Source of the DNA: JAVVRI01 sp036654795
GTDB taxonomy: Bacteria > Bacteroidota > Bacteroidia > Bacteroidales > Tannerellaceae
Assembly (NCBI GenBank): GCA_036654795.1
Contig: JAVVRI010000044.1
Span: 1 to 19,195 of the forward strand
Reading direction: 5' to 3'
Length of the DNA: 19,195 bases
In this document: positions 1 through 7,641 of the stretch, piece by piece
Numbering within the stretch: the first letter of the stretch is position 1
Layout: every line of letters begins with the position of its first letter
The notes under the pieces: generated by a model
Database searches by the model: none
The model's input: only the letters and a program-made list of their open reading frames with translations
Told to the model about the DNA's origin: nothing
Program-made: the position numbers and the translations under genes

Positions 1-85
1 TGATGCGCCTTGAGGTAATACGCATAGCACTTCAGGTTACTTCCGAAACTTGAGTCAGTTTATTGCCATGCACGTCACACTAAAC

Positions 86-123
86 ATAAAGCCCCGCACA
101 CAAGATTGTGGACGGGGCTTTAT
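86..123 (-). terminator. Rho-independent terminator after purL, possibly bidirectional
   Basis: An 11-bp perfect stem (86-96 with 113-123, GC-rich core GCCCCG/CGGGGC flanked by AAA/TTT) is extended by an inner CACAA/TTGTG pairing at 99-103 and 106-110. Read on the minus strand it lies 28 bases beyond the purL stop codon and is followed by a T-rich run. The A/T tails on both sides mean it could also stop a plus-strand transcript entering from the left edge. Confidence 0.85.
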
Positions 124-150
124 ATATGAAAAGAAATACATAGTCAAGGT

Positions 151-3100
151 TTATTTATGTGCTTCCACCCATTTGCGAGCGTTAACGAAGCCTTCCATCC
201 AAGGGGTAATCTGGTCGTTGTTCTTGCGATCGGCCGGATAGAAACCGCATTGCCAAGGGAAGATGGCGCGTTCGGGATGAGGCATCATGGCCAGATGACG
301 GCCATCCTTCGAACAGACACCCGCTACCGACCAAGGCGAACCGTTGGGATTGGCAGGATAGCCTTCGTAGTTGTATTTTGCAATGACGTTATATTCCTTT
401 TCTTCATAAGGGAAGGAAAACTTGCCTTCACCGTGAGCTACCCAAGCACCGATCTTTGATCCGCTCAATGAGCCGAACATGACGGAGTTGTTCTTCGGTA
501 TCTCTAGCGTAACGAAGTTCGATTCGAACTTATGAGAGTCATTGTGCAACATCTTATGCTTCTTCGCGTGCTCCGGATAGAGCAGTTCCAATTCAGCCAT
601 CAATTGACAACCGTTGCAGATTCCCATACTGAGGGTGTCGGGGCGGGCATAGTAGTTGTCTATCGCTTTCTTGGCCTTCTCGTTATAGAGGAAACCTCCA
701 GCCCAACCTTTGGCGGAACCCAATACGTCTGAGTTAGAGAAACCACCGCAGAAGACGATGAAGTTCACATCTTCCAACGTCTCGCGTCCGCTAGCCAAGT
801 CGGTCATGTGTACGTCCTTCACGTCGAAGCCGGCTAGGTAGAGGGCGTAAGCTGTCTCGCGTTCGCACTGTGTACCCTTTTCACGGATAACGGCGGCACG
901 GATGCCCGTCGGTTCGCGACGTTCAGCCGAGAGTCCATAGGTTGAAAGCTTGCCGGTAAAGTCCTTATGAAACTTATATTCCAGCGGCTGCATCTTATAG
1001 TTTTCGAAACGGTTGCCGGCGCATACGCTACCACTCTGCTTCGTATCCAGCTTGTAAGAAGATTCGTACCATACGTCGCGCATATAGTCGATGCCGAAGT
1101 GGTATTGCACTCCTTCCTTCGTAACTAGTACGTGGCGTTCGTTGGTTGGACGGGCTATAATGGCAAAGCCAACACCCGACTCTTCAAGCAGCTTTTCAAC
1201 TGTTTTCTTATCCTTTACCTGTACCAGAATACCGGGATTCTCTGCAAAGAGAATCTTCACAATGTCATCCTCGGCAATCTTATCCAGATTGACTTCCAGA
1301 CCTCCTTCTACGTTTGCGAAGCACATTTCGAGCAGTGAGGTAATCATACCCCCAGCCGAAATGTCGTGTCCGGCAAGGATCAGCCCCTTATCAATCGCCT
1401 CTTGTATGGCATTGAAAGCAAAGCGGAAGTACTCTACGTCCTGTACGGTTGGCACCTCTTCGCCCAACTTATTGAGTGCCTGCGCAAAGGCAGAGCCGCC
1501 CAACTTCAGCTTGTCGAAAGAGAAGTCTATATAATAAAGGTAGGTATTCTTTTCGTTTACCAATACGGGGGATACGATCTTCTTGATGTCGCTTACCTCA
1601 GCACCGGCAGAGATGATCACGGTTCCCGGAGAGATCACCTTCTCGTCACCATACTTTTGCGTCATGGAAAGAGAGTCTTTTCCGGTCGGGATGTTGATGC
1701 CCAAACCACAAGCAAATTCGGAAGCGGCTTCTACAGCGGTATAAAGGCGGGCGTCTTCTCCTTCGTTACGACACGGCCACATCCAGTTGGCACTCAGCGA
1801 CACACCTTCCAAGTGGTCGGTCAGCGGAGCGAAAACGATATTAGTCAATGATTCGGCAATTGCCATCACGGATCCGGCAGCCGGATCAATCATAGCTACC
1901 TGCGGCGCATGGCCGATTGAGGTTGCGATACCCGCTTTCCCACGATAATCGAGCGCAACAGCACCCAAGTCGCTTAGCGGCAATTGCAGTTCACCTTGGC
2001 ATTGCTGGCGGGCAACCTTTCCGCTGACTGAGCGGTCTACCTTATTGGTCAACCAGTCCTTGCAGGCTACGGCTTCGAGTTGCAACACGTTCTCAAGGTA
2101 ATGATGCAGTTCGGATTCTTTGTAAACGATCGGCTGGTAGGTGGTGCTCACCGTGTGATCCGTCATCACTGTTCTCGGCGGCTTGCCGAACATATATTCC
2201 AGTTTGATGTCGATGGGTTTCACGCCGTCTGCTTGTTCGAATACGAACTTCATATCGTTGGTTGTTTCGCCTACCACATACATCGGGGCACGTTCGCGCT
2301 CAGCGATGCGGCGGATGCGGGCAACATCTTCTTCTTTCATCAGCAGCCCCATGCGCTCCTGACTTTCATTTCCTACAATTTCTTTGGCAGAAAGCGTACG
2401 GTCGCCTACAGGTAGCTGGCTCATGTCAATATGTCCACCGGTAGCTTCCACCAGTTCGGAAAGGCAGTTCAGGTGTCCACCTGCCCCGTGGTCGTGGATA
2501 GAGACAATCGGATTCTCGTCCGACTCGGCAATGGCACGGATTACATTCGCTGCGCGCTTCTGCATCTCCGGATTGGCACGCTGCACGGCGTTCAGTTCGA
2601 TGCCACTGGTATACTGTCCGGTGTTGACGGACGACACTGCGCCTCCGCCCATACCAATACGATAGTTATCACCACCGATTACAACCACCTTCTCGCCCGG
2701 TTCCGGATTGCCTTTCAACGCATCGCGCCTATTGGCAAAGCCGACGCCACCGGCCAGCATGATTACTTTGTCGTAACCGTATTCTTTATTATTCTCCGCA
2801 TGTTCAAACGTCAATACTGAGCCGCATATAAGCGGTTGTCCAAAATGATTTCCAAAAGTGGAGGCACCATTCGAAGCCTTGATCAGGATCTGCTCCGGCG
2901 TTTGGTATAACCAAGGACGAGGATCGAGCACCTTTTCCCATTCGCGCGCACCTTCGGTACGGGGATAGGAGGTCATGTAGACGGCCGTTCCGGCAATCGG
3001 GAGGGAAGCCTTGCCACCACCTAGGCGGTCGCGTATCTCACCACCCGTTCCCGTAGCTGCGCCGTTGAACGGCTCTACTGTTGTGGGGAAGTTATGTGTT

Positions 3101-3840
3101 TCTGCTTTCAGCGAAATAACGGTCTTGATGTCTTTTACGGCAAAGTAGTCGGGCTTGTCGCCTGACAGCGGTGCAAACTGTTCCACCGTCGGCCCTTCGT
3201 TAAAGGCTACGTTATCTTTATAGGCAGAAACCAGCTTGTTTGGGTTCTCGGCCGATGTCTTCTTAATAAGGTTGAAAAGGGAACTTTCCTTTTCTACGCC
3301 ATCAATGATAAAGGTGCCGCCGAATATCTTATGGCGGCAGTGCTCGGAGTTAACCTGCGCAAAGCCATACACCTCGCTGTCGGTCAGCTTGCGGCTCAGC
3401 TTCTCGCTAACTTCGTTCAGGTAAGCCACTTCTTCATCGCTCAGCGCCAGTCCTTCCTGCTTGTTGTAAGCAGCAACATCCTCAATGTGGACAATAGGCT
3501 CCGGTTGTTTGCTGATCTTGAAGATGCCCTGATCGAGCCCCATATAGATGCGTTGCAGCATCGGGTCGTGATCGGCCTCGGCTGACGACACCGGGAAATA
3601 CTCTTCTATACGCGAAATACCAGGGATGCCCATATTTTGGGTGATTTCCACTGCGTTAGTACTCCATGGGGTGATCATTTCCCGACGGGGACCAACAAAC
3701 CAGCCCTCCAATGTTTCCGATTGTACAGGCGTTGCTTCACTGAACAACCAAACCAGTTTCTGAACATCTTCAGGAGAGAAAGCTTGTGCCGTCTCTACCG
3801 CCAGCACGGTCTTTGTTGAAGATTTGAAAAATAGAATCAT
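151..3840 (-). CDS. purL: Phosphoribosylformylglycinamidine synthase, single-chain type
   Basis: Converts FGAR, glutamine and ATP to FGAM in the fourth step of de novo purine synthesis, in the cytosol. The 1229-residue chain has the long single-chain layout (E. coli PurL is about 1295) rather than the split PurS/PurL/PurQ form. Visible parts are an N-terminal PurS-like region, the motif NSEHCRHKIFGG (residues 164-175) of the synthetase active site, the glycine-rich stretch GAATGTGGEIRDRLGGGK, a second AIRS-like half, and a C-terminal class I glutaminase. The glutaminase triad is visible: Cys1075 in GICNGCQ, His1188 and Glu1190 in PHPERA. The start ATG at 3840 is preceded by a Bacteroides-type -7 box. 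It stands alone between two terminators, so it is probably monocistronic. No truncation or frameshift was seen. Confidence 0.97.
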   Translation of the reverse strand: MILFFKSSTKTVLAVETAQAFSPEDVQKLVWLFSEATPVQSETLEGWFVGPRREMITPWSTNAVEITQNMGIPGISRIEEYFPVSSAEADHDPMLQRIYMGLDQGIFKISKQPEPIVHIEDVAAYNKQEGLALSDEEVAYLNEVSEKLSRKLTDSEVYGFAQVNSEHCRHKIFGGTFIIDGVEKESSLFNLIKKTSAENPNKLVSAYKDNVAFNEGPTVEQFAPLSGDKPDYFAVKDIKTVISLKAETHNFPTTVEPFNGAATGTGGEIRDRLGGGKASLPIAGTAVYMTSYPRTEGAREWEKVLDPRPWLYQTPEQILIKASNGASTFGNHFGQPLICGSVLTFEHAENNKEYGYDKVIMLAGGVGFANRRDALKGNPEPGEKVVVIGGDNYRIGMGGGAVSSVNTGQYTSGIELNAVQRANPEMQKRAANVIRAIAESDENPIVSIHDHGAGGHLNCLSELVEATGGHIDMSQLPVGDRTLSAKEIVGNESQERMGLLMKEEDVARIRRIAERERAPMYVVGETTNDMKFVFEQADGVKPIDIKLEYMFGKPPRTVMTDHTVSTTYQPIVYKESELHHYLENVLQLEAVACKDWLTNKVDRSVSGKVARQQCQGELQLPLSDLGAVALDYRGKAGIATSIGHAPQVAMIDPAAGSVMAIAESLTNIVFAPLTDHLEGVSLSANWMWPCRNEGEDARLYTAVEAASEFACGLGINIPTGKDSLSMTQKYGDEKVISPGTVIISAGAEVSDIKKIVSPVLVNEKNTYLYYIDFSFDKLKLGGSAFAQALNKLGEEVPTVQDVEYFRFAFNAIQEAIDKGLILAGHDISAGGMITSLLEMCFANVEGGLEVNLDKIAEDDIVKILFAENPGILVQVKDKKTVEKLLEESGVGFAIIARPTNERHVLVTKEGVQYHFGIDYMRDVWYESSYKLDTKQSGSVCAGNRFENYKMQPLEYKFHKDFTGKLSTYGLSAERREPTGIRAAVIREKGTQCERETAYALYLAGFDVKDVHMTDLASGRETLEDVNFIVFCGGFSNSDVLGSAKGWAGGFLYNEKAKKAIDNYYARPDTLSMGICNGCQLMAELELLYPEHAKKHKMLHNDSHKFESNFVTLEIPKNNSVMFGSLSGSKIGAWVAHGEGKFSFPYEEKEYNVIAKYNYEGYPANPNGSPWSVAGVCSKDGRHLAMMPHPERAIFPWQCGFYPADRKNNDQITPWMEGFVNARKWVEAHK

Positions 3841-3896
3841 ATCGTTGATTTATTTAATAGTCCAAATACGGGGCAAATTAGCCTCTATATAAGGCA

Positions 3897-3926
3897 CAAA
3901 GATAAGGTTTTTCCACGAACTACATA
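3897..3926 (-). promoter_or_regulatory. Candidate purL promoter
   Basis: On the minus strand TATCTTTG (3904-3897) matches the Bacteroides -7 consensus TAnnTTTG exactly. An imperfect -33 element, TATG (3926-3923), lies 18 bases upstream. The implied 5' leader is about 50 bases. The weak -33 element limits confidence. Confidence 0.45.
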
Positions 3927-3934
3927 TATGTTCC

Positions 3935-4015
3935 TTACTCTATTTCCTCCGTTGCCACCAGTTCCCAACCTTTAAACACGATACTGATCAGCTTAAGTCT
4001 CGATTCTCCAAGCAT
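3935..4015 (-). other. Short minus-strand open stub of unknown nature
   Basis: From ATG at 4015 to TAA at 3935 the minus strand encodes 26 residues beginning MLGESRLKLISIVFKGW and ending ATEEIE. The frame stays open upstream of this ATG into the neighbouring transposase-like fragment, so the stub may be the 3' end of something longer that was lost. The composition looks protein-like (balanced charged and hydrophobic residues), but I recognise no family. No ribosome binding site was evident. It may be a gene remnant or chance. Confidence 0.25.
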
Positions 4016-4020
4016 ACTAG

Positions 4021-4188
4021 CCACCCAAAAGCAATGACGGTGAATACAAAACACGCCTTGATAATGCTTTGGCTATGAACGAGCCTCTATCGAAAGCATA
4101 TTACTTGAAAGAGGGATTACGGGAAATCCGGAAGCAAATAACCAAAAAGCAGGCACACAGAAGTTTGTTCTCTGTATGCCTGCATTGA
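4021..4188 (+). pseudogene. Decayed transposase fragment, ISL3-like
   Basis: In frame from 4021 to the TGA at 4186-4188 the plus strand reads, in part, EYKTRLDNALAMNEPLSK followed by AYYLKEGLREI. This resembles a segment of ISL3-family (IS204/IS1001/IS1096/IS1165-like) transposases, where a block of the form 'RLxxALxxNxPLxxAYYLKExLR' occurs. The similarity is judged from memory, not from a search. The frame has a TAG just upstream (4018-4020) and no upstream transposase sequence in frame. It ends shortly after KQITKKQA, where the sequence becomes the terminator hairpin of the neighbouring gene. No terminal inverted repeats were seen. It is a relic of at most about 55 codons with no expected function. 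Confidence 0.6.
4144..4183 (-). terminator. Rho-independent terminator of the Tricorn-like gene
   Basis: On the minus strand, 21 bases past the stop codon, a 13-bp stem (4183-4171 with 4161-4149, one G:T pair) closes a 9-base loop and is followed immediately by TTTTT (4148-4144). The hairpin overlaps the end of the transposase-like fragment. Confidence 0.85.
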
Positions 4189-4204
4189 ATAAGAAAAGAA
4201 AAGT

Positions 4205-7200
4205 TTATTTGCTAAAATCGCGCGGAGCGGGAACGGGAGGAAGAGGCTTTCTGTCCTTTAGGCTGTTCATTACCTCTTCAATAGCACGGTTGAGTTGCTG
4301 GTCGTCGCCATTCCATTCGCGAATGGGATCGTTGTCGATGAGGATATCAGGATCTACGCCGTGATTTTCAATAATCCACTGACCGGTCTTGGGGTCGTAG
4401 CTGGTGAAGAAGGGGACGCGGATGTCCGTGCCATCCATAAAAGGTAGCGAACCACTAATCCCGACAATACCACCCCAGGTACGTGTACCAATCAGCTTAC
4501 CCAATCCAAGGGCACGAAAACCCCACGGAAAGAGGTCGCCATCAGAAGCAGAGTATTTGTTGATTAGGCAAACCTTCGGACCTACCTGCACAGCGTCGGG
4601 CACCGTACCGATACGGGAACTGCCCCGACTCATCGTGATGCGGTAAGGCTCGCGAGAGAGGCGTTCAAGGATCATCGGCGACACATTACCGCCTCCATTC
4701 GCACGGTCGTCTATAATCAAGCCCTCCTTATCCAGTTGCGGATAGAAGTAGCGGGAGAACTCGTTCAATCCCTCCGGCCCCATGTCTGGAATATAAATAT
4801 AACCCACCTTACCATTAGTCGCTTCGCTCACCTTGCGAATATTGTCTTGTATCCAGTTATAATGATAAAGCGAATATTCCTCTTCCAACGGGCGAATCAC
4901 CAAGTTGCGGGCTCCGGGAAGTTCAGGTTTGCTGTTAACAGACAACTCGGTCAGCACACCGGCTTTCCCAGTCAGTAAGGCATACAGATCCTTCACGCTA
5001 CTGGTTGGTATACCATCAATAGCCACAATATATTCGCCTGCCTTCACCTCCACACCGGGTTCGGTCAAGGGGGAGCGAAGTTCTTTACTCCAAGAAGCAC
5101 CGGGCAATATCTTTTCCAGGCGGAAGAAGCCACTCTTGTCTCGACTCACCTCAGCGCCCAACAAACCTGTCTTTATCCGTTCAGGACGATCCAGCTCACC
5201 CGGGTTTATGTATGAATGACCACAATTCAGTTCACCAATCATCTCACCAATCACATAGTTCAAATCGAGACGGTTCTTGACGTAAGGCAGCAATACGGCA
5301 TATTTTGCCTTGATTGCCTTCCAGTCCACTCCGTGCATATTTTCCACGTAGAAGCCGTCGCGATACGCACGCCATCCTTCGTCAAAGATCTGTGCCCACT
5401 CCTTCGGATAATCTACGGTAATCTTCATATCAGCCAGAGCGACAGCTTCGCTTAGATCAGCCTTGCCGAATGGAATGTCGCATACGTACAACTGGTTTTG
5501 CTTAAAGAAAAGTGCCTTCTTGCTACCAGCCTCGACGGACATAATAGCCTCGTCGGCAACCGTTTCTTCCTTCTGTTTCTCAAGATTGAATACGCGCGTG
5601 GCTCCACGCCCATAGTAATAGACCTTCTCACCGTCCGAATAAAAGTTGAAATAGTTGTCCGGAGCAATAGGTAGCTGGATGATGCGGTCGGTTATGCCTT
5701 CCACATCTATTTTCATGGTTGACACCAATGAAGAGGAGGAGGGGGCAGACTTGCCATCCTTTTTGATTGCGTCGTCCTTTTTCACCTCTTCCTTCTGAGC
5801 CAACTTCACTTTGGCATCGGTAGCAAGAAACGGAGAAGGAGTGTCGGCAGCAAGCAGAGCCAGATAGACACCCTCCATGTTGTTGTAAACATGGTTCCAC
5901 TCCGTAGAGCCGTAGGTGGGGTTAAAGTCGCGTGCCGAATTAAAGATCAAGTATTTGCCATCCTGGCTAAAGACCGGATTGGCAGAAGAATACCAACGGT
6001 CGGTCACGGCATATTCCTTCTTCTGGACAATATTATAGACATAGACCACGTCGAAGTCGTTCTTTCCTCTGCGGCTATAGGTCAGCCAATTGTTGTCGGG
6101 CGAGAAAGCTACGTCACGCGGAGCATCCATCGAATCCCGCATAAGCAGCATAACTTGACGACTTGCCACGTCCAGCAGATTCAGGCGATTCTTACGATCG
6201 GTATAAGCAATCTTCCGGCTGTCCGGACTCCATCCCAAGGAGCGGATGTAGGTGTCGTTATTCTTCGTCAGTTGTGTCGGCTCGCCTCCATTTACCTCCT
6301 GCAGATAAAGCTCGGTTTCGCCTGTGGCGTCGGAGATGTATGCAATGCTCTTTCCATCAGGAGCCCATACGGCATCTCGGTCGTGCGCACCGGGGCTACG
6401 AGTGATGTTCTTTGTCACACCCTTCTCGACCGGAAGGTTAAACACCTCTCCGCGGGCAGTCACCACCAGACGCTCGCCACCGGGCGAAAGGCTGGCGGAA
6501 GCGATATAGTCCGCACCCTTCTTCTGTTCACTACGGGCATAGATATTGTCCGATGTCAAGGTAATATTCACCTTCTCCGGCTTACGGGAAGCAGGGTCGA
6601 GTTTATAGATGTAACCACCATTTTCAAACACAATAAGACGTCCGTTACTACTAGGAAACTTCACGTCGTATTCGGTAAAGTTCGTCACTTTGGTCGTCTG
6701 CTTCGTCTCTGTGTTATAGGAGAAGAGGTTCATGGTACGGTCGCGATCGGAGAGATAGAAAATCTCGTTTCCAATCCACATGGGCATGATGTCTTGCGCC
6801 ACATTATCCGTGATGTTTACTACCGATTTCTTTTCGGGGTTGTATATCCAAATATCATCCGCCATCCCCCCTTTGTAATACTTCCAAGTACGAAATTCGC
6901 GCATCACGCGGTTATATGCCAACTGCTTACCATCGGGCGAGTAGCTGCAGAAGCCCCCTTCGGGCAGCGGGATTACTTCGGAAAGGCCTCCCTCCTGCCC
7001 AACTGTGTATAGTTTTCCCGAAAAGCCGTCACCAATGCGGTTACGATAGACAATGCGGCTGCCGTCCGGCGTCCAGGTCATTACGATATTGTTTGGCCCC
7101 ATACGGTCGCCCAGGTCATCGCGTTTATTTGTTGCGGTATAGGTTACGCGCAGAGGCTCTCCGCCAGCAGAAGGAATGGTAAACACCTCTGTATTCCCAT

Positions 7201-7453
7201 CGTATTGTCCGGTAAAAGCCACCGTTTGGCCATCCGGCGAAAAGCGTGGAAACATTTCGTAACCCACATGGCTTGTCAGGCGGCTAGCCTCGCCCCCAAC
7301 AATCGGTACTTTGTATAAATCTCCGGCGTAAGAGAATACAATCTCACTCCCATTCGTCGTCGGGAAACGTAGCAATCGCGCCTCCTCCGCACTTACTGTT
7401 AGCACTGGCACACCCACCAAAGCTAACAAAGATATCCATAGTTGTTTCTTCAT
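4205..7453 (-). CDS. Exported Tricorn-like S41 protease with beta-propeller and PDZ domain
   Basis: A 1082-residue peptidase of the Tricorn type (S41 clan), expected to degrade peptides in the periplasm. A signal peptide is clear: MKKQ, a hydrophobic core, and a likely cut after TVSA (residue 22). Next come repeated PD40/WD40-like blades (FSPDGQTVAF, WTPDGSRIVY, YSPDGKQLAY, WAPDGKSIAY, WSPDSRKIAY and others) up to about residue 530, then a charged Lys/Ser-rich linker, a second propeller-like stretch, a C1 domain, a PDZ domain (about 765-850) and a C2 catalytic domain. His746 (GHSY), Ser970 (ASDGDLF) and Glu1029 (ENHGVDPD) match the Thermoplasma Tricorn triad His746, Ser965 and Glu1023, so the enzyme should be active. 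It has its own promoter and terminator and seems to be a single-gene unit. Confidence 0.93.
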   Translation of the reverse strand: MKKQLWISLLALVGVPVLTVSAEEARLLRFPTTNGSEIVFSYAGDLYKVPIVGGEASRLTSHVGYEMFPRFSPDGQTVAFTGQYDGNTEVFTIPSAGGEPLRVTYTATNKRDDLGDRMGPNNIVMTWTPDGSRIVYRNRIGDGFSGKLYTVGQEGGLSEVIPLPEGGFCSYSPDGKQLAYNRVMREFRTWKYYKGGMADDIWIYNPEKKSVVNITDNVAQDIMPMWIGNEIFYLSDRDRTMNLFSYNTETKQTTKVTNFTEYDVKFPSSNGRLIVFENGGYIYKLDPASRKPEKVNITLTSDNIYARSEQKKGADYIASASLSPGGERLVVTARGEVFNLPVEKGVTKNITRSPGAHDRDAVWAPDGKSIAYISDATGETELYLQEVNGGEPTQLTKNNDTYIRSLGWSPDSRKIAYTDRKNRLNLLDVASRQVMLLMRDSMDAPRDVAFSPDNNWLTYSRRGKNDFDVVYVYNIVQKKEYAVTDRWYSSANPVFSQDGKYLIFNSARDFNPTYGSTEWNHVYNNMEGVYLALLAADTPSPFLATDAKVKLAQKEEVKKDDAIKKDGKSAPSSSSLVSTMKIDVEGITDRIIQLPIAPDNYFNFYSDGEKVYYYGRGATRVFNLEKQKEETVADEAIMSVEAGSKKALFFKQNQLYVCDIPFGKADLSEAVALADMKITVDYPKEWAQIFDEGWRAYRDGFYVENMHGVDWKAIKAKYAVLLPYVKNRLDLNYVIGEMIGELNCGHSYINPGELDRPERIKTGLLGAEVSRDKSGFFRLEKILPGASWSKELRSPLTEPGVEVKAGEYIVAIDGIPTSSVKDLYALLTGKAGVLTELSVNSKPELPGARNLVIRPLEEEYSLYHYNWIQDNIRKVSEATNGKVGYIYIPDMGPEGLNEFSRYFYPQLDKEGLIIDDRANGGGNVSPMILERLSREPYRITMSRGSSRIGTVPDAVQVGPKVCLINKYSASDGDLFPWGFRALGLGKLIGTRTWGGIVGISGSLPFMDGTDIRVPFFTSYDPKTGQWIIENHGVDPDILIDNDPIREWNGDDQQLNRAIEEVMNSLKDRKPLPPVPAPRDFSK

Positions 7454-7486
7454 TCTTTTATTGTTTATATGTGTTATTCTCTATTC

Positions 7487-7516
7487 CAAACTAAAGCTAC
7501 CACTTGAAAATACAAA
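7487..7516 (-). promoter_or_regulatory. Candidate promoter of the Tricorn-like gene
   Basis: On the minus strand TTTG (7516-7513) and TTAGTTTG (7494-7487, one mismatch from TAnnTTTG) are separated by 18 bases, fitting the Bacteroides pattern, with a short leader to the ATG at 7453. The -33 element touches the left end of the repeat array. Confidence 0.45.
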
Positions 7517-7598
7517 AATAGCTCACGAGTGAAAAAATATGGCTCGTGAGCTATATTTTTTCACTCGTGAGCTATTTATTTTCACTCGTGAGCTATTT
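7516..7598. repeat. Intergenic array of inverted and tandem repeats (array 1)
   Basis: A perfect 25-bp inverted repeat (7516-7540 with 7553-7577) encloses a 12-base spacer. That spacer carries part of another direct copy of the unit (CTCGTGAGCTAT, 7543-7554). A 20-base unit, TTTTCACTCGTGAGCTATTT, occurs twice in tandem with period 21 (7558-7577 and 7579-7598). Alternative pairing is possible: AGCTCACGAG (7520-7529) can pair with CTCGTGAGCT at 7543-7552, with the copy at 7565-7574 or with the copy at 7586-7595. The array lies between the recQ 3' end and the Tricorn-like gene's 5' end, and read on the minus strand it is followed by a T-rich stretch, so it may also end recQ transcripts. Confidence 0.9.
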
Positions 7599-7641
7599 CC
7601 ATTCTGATTACGGGCTTTTTGCACGCAATTTACAACAACAA

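Noticed and set aside
5891..7012. Long plus-strand open frame of 373 codons opposite the Tricorn-like gene
   Set aside because: It lies wholly antisense to a gene with clear domains and catalytic residues, and its product shows no recognisable motif or hydrophobic pattern.
7516..7598. CRISPR-like array
   Set aside because: Copies are only about 20 bases with one-base spacing and mixed orientation, there are no unique spacers of constant length, and no cas genes lie nearby.
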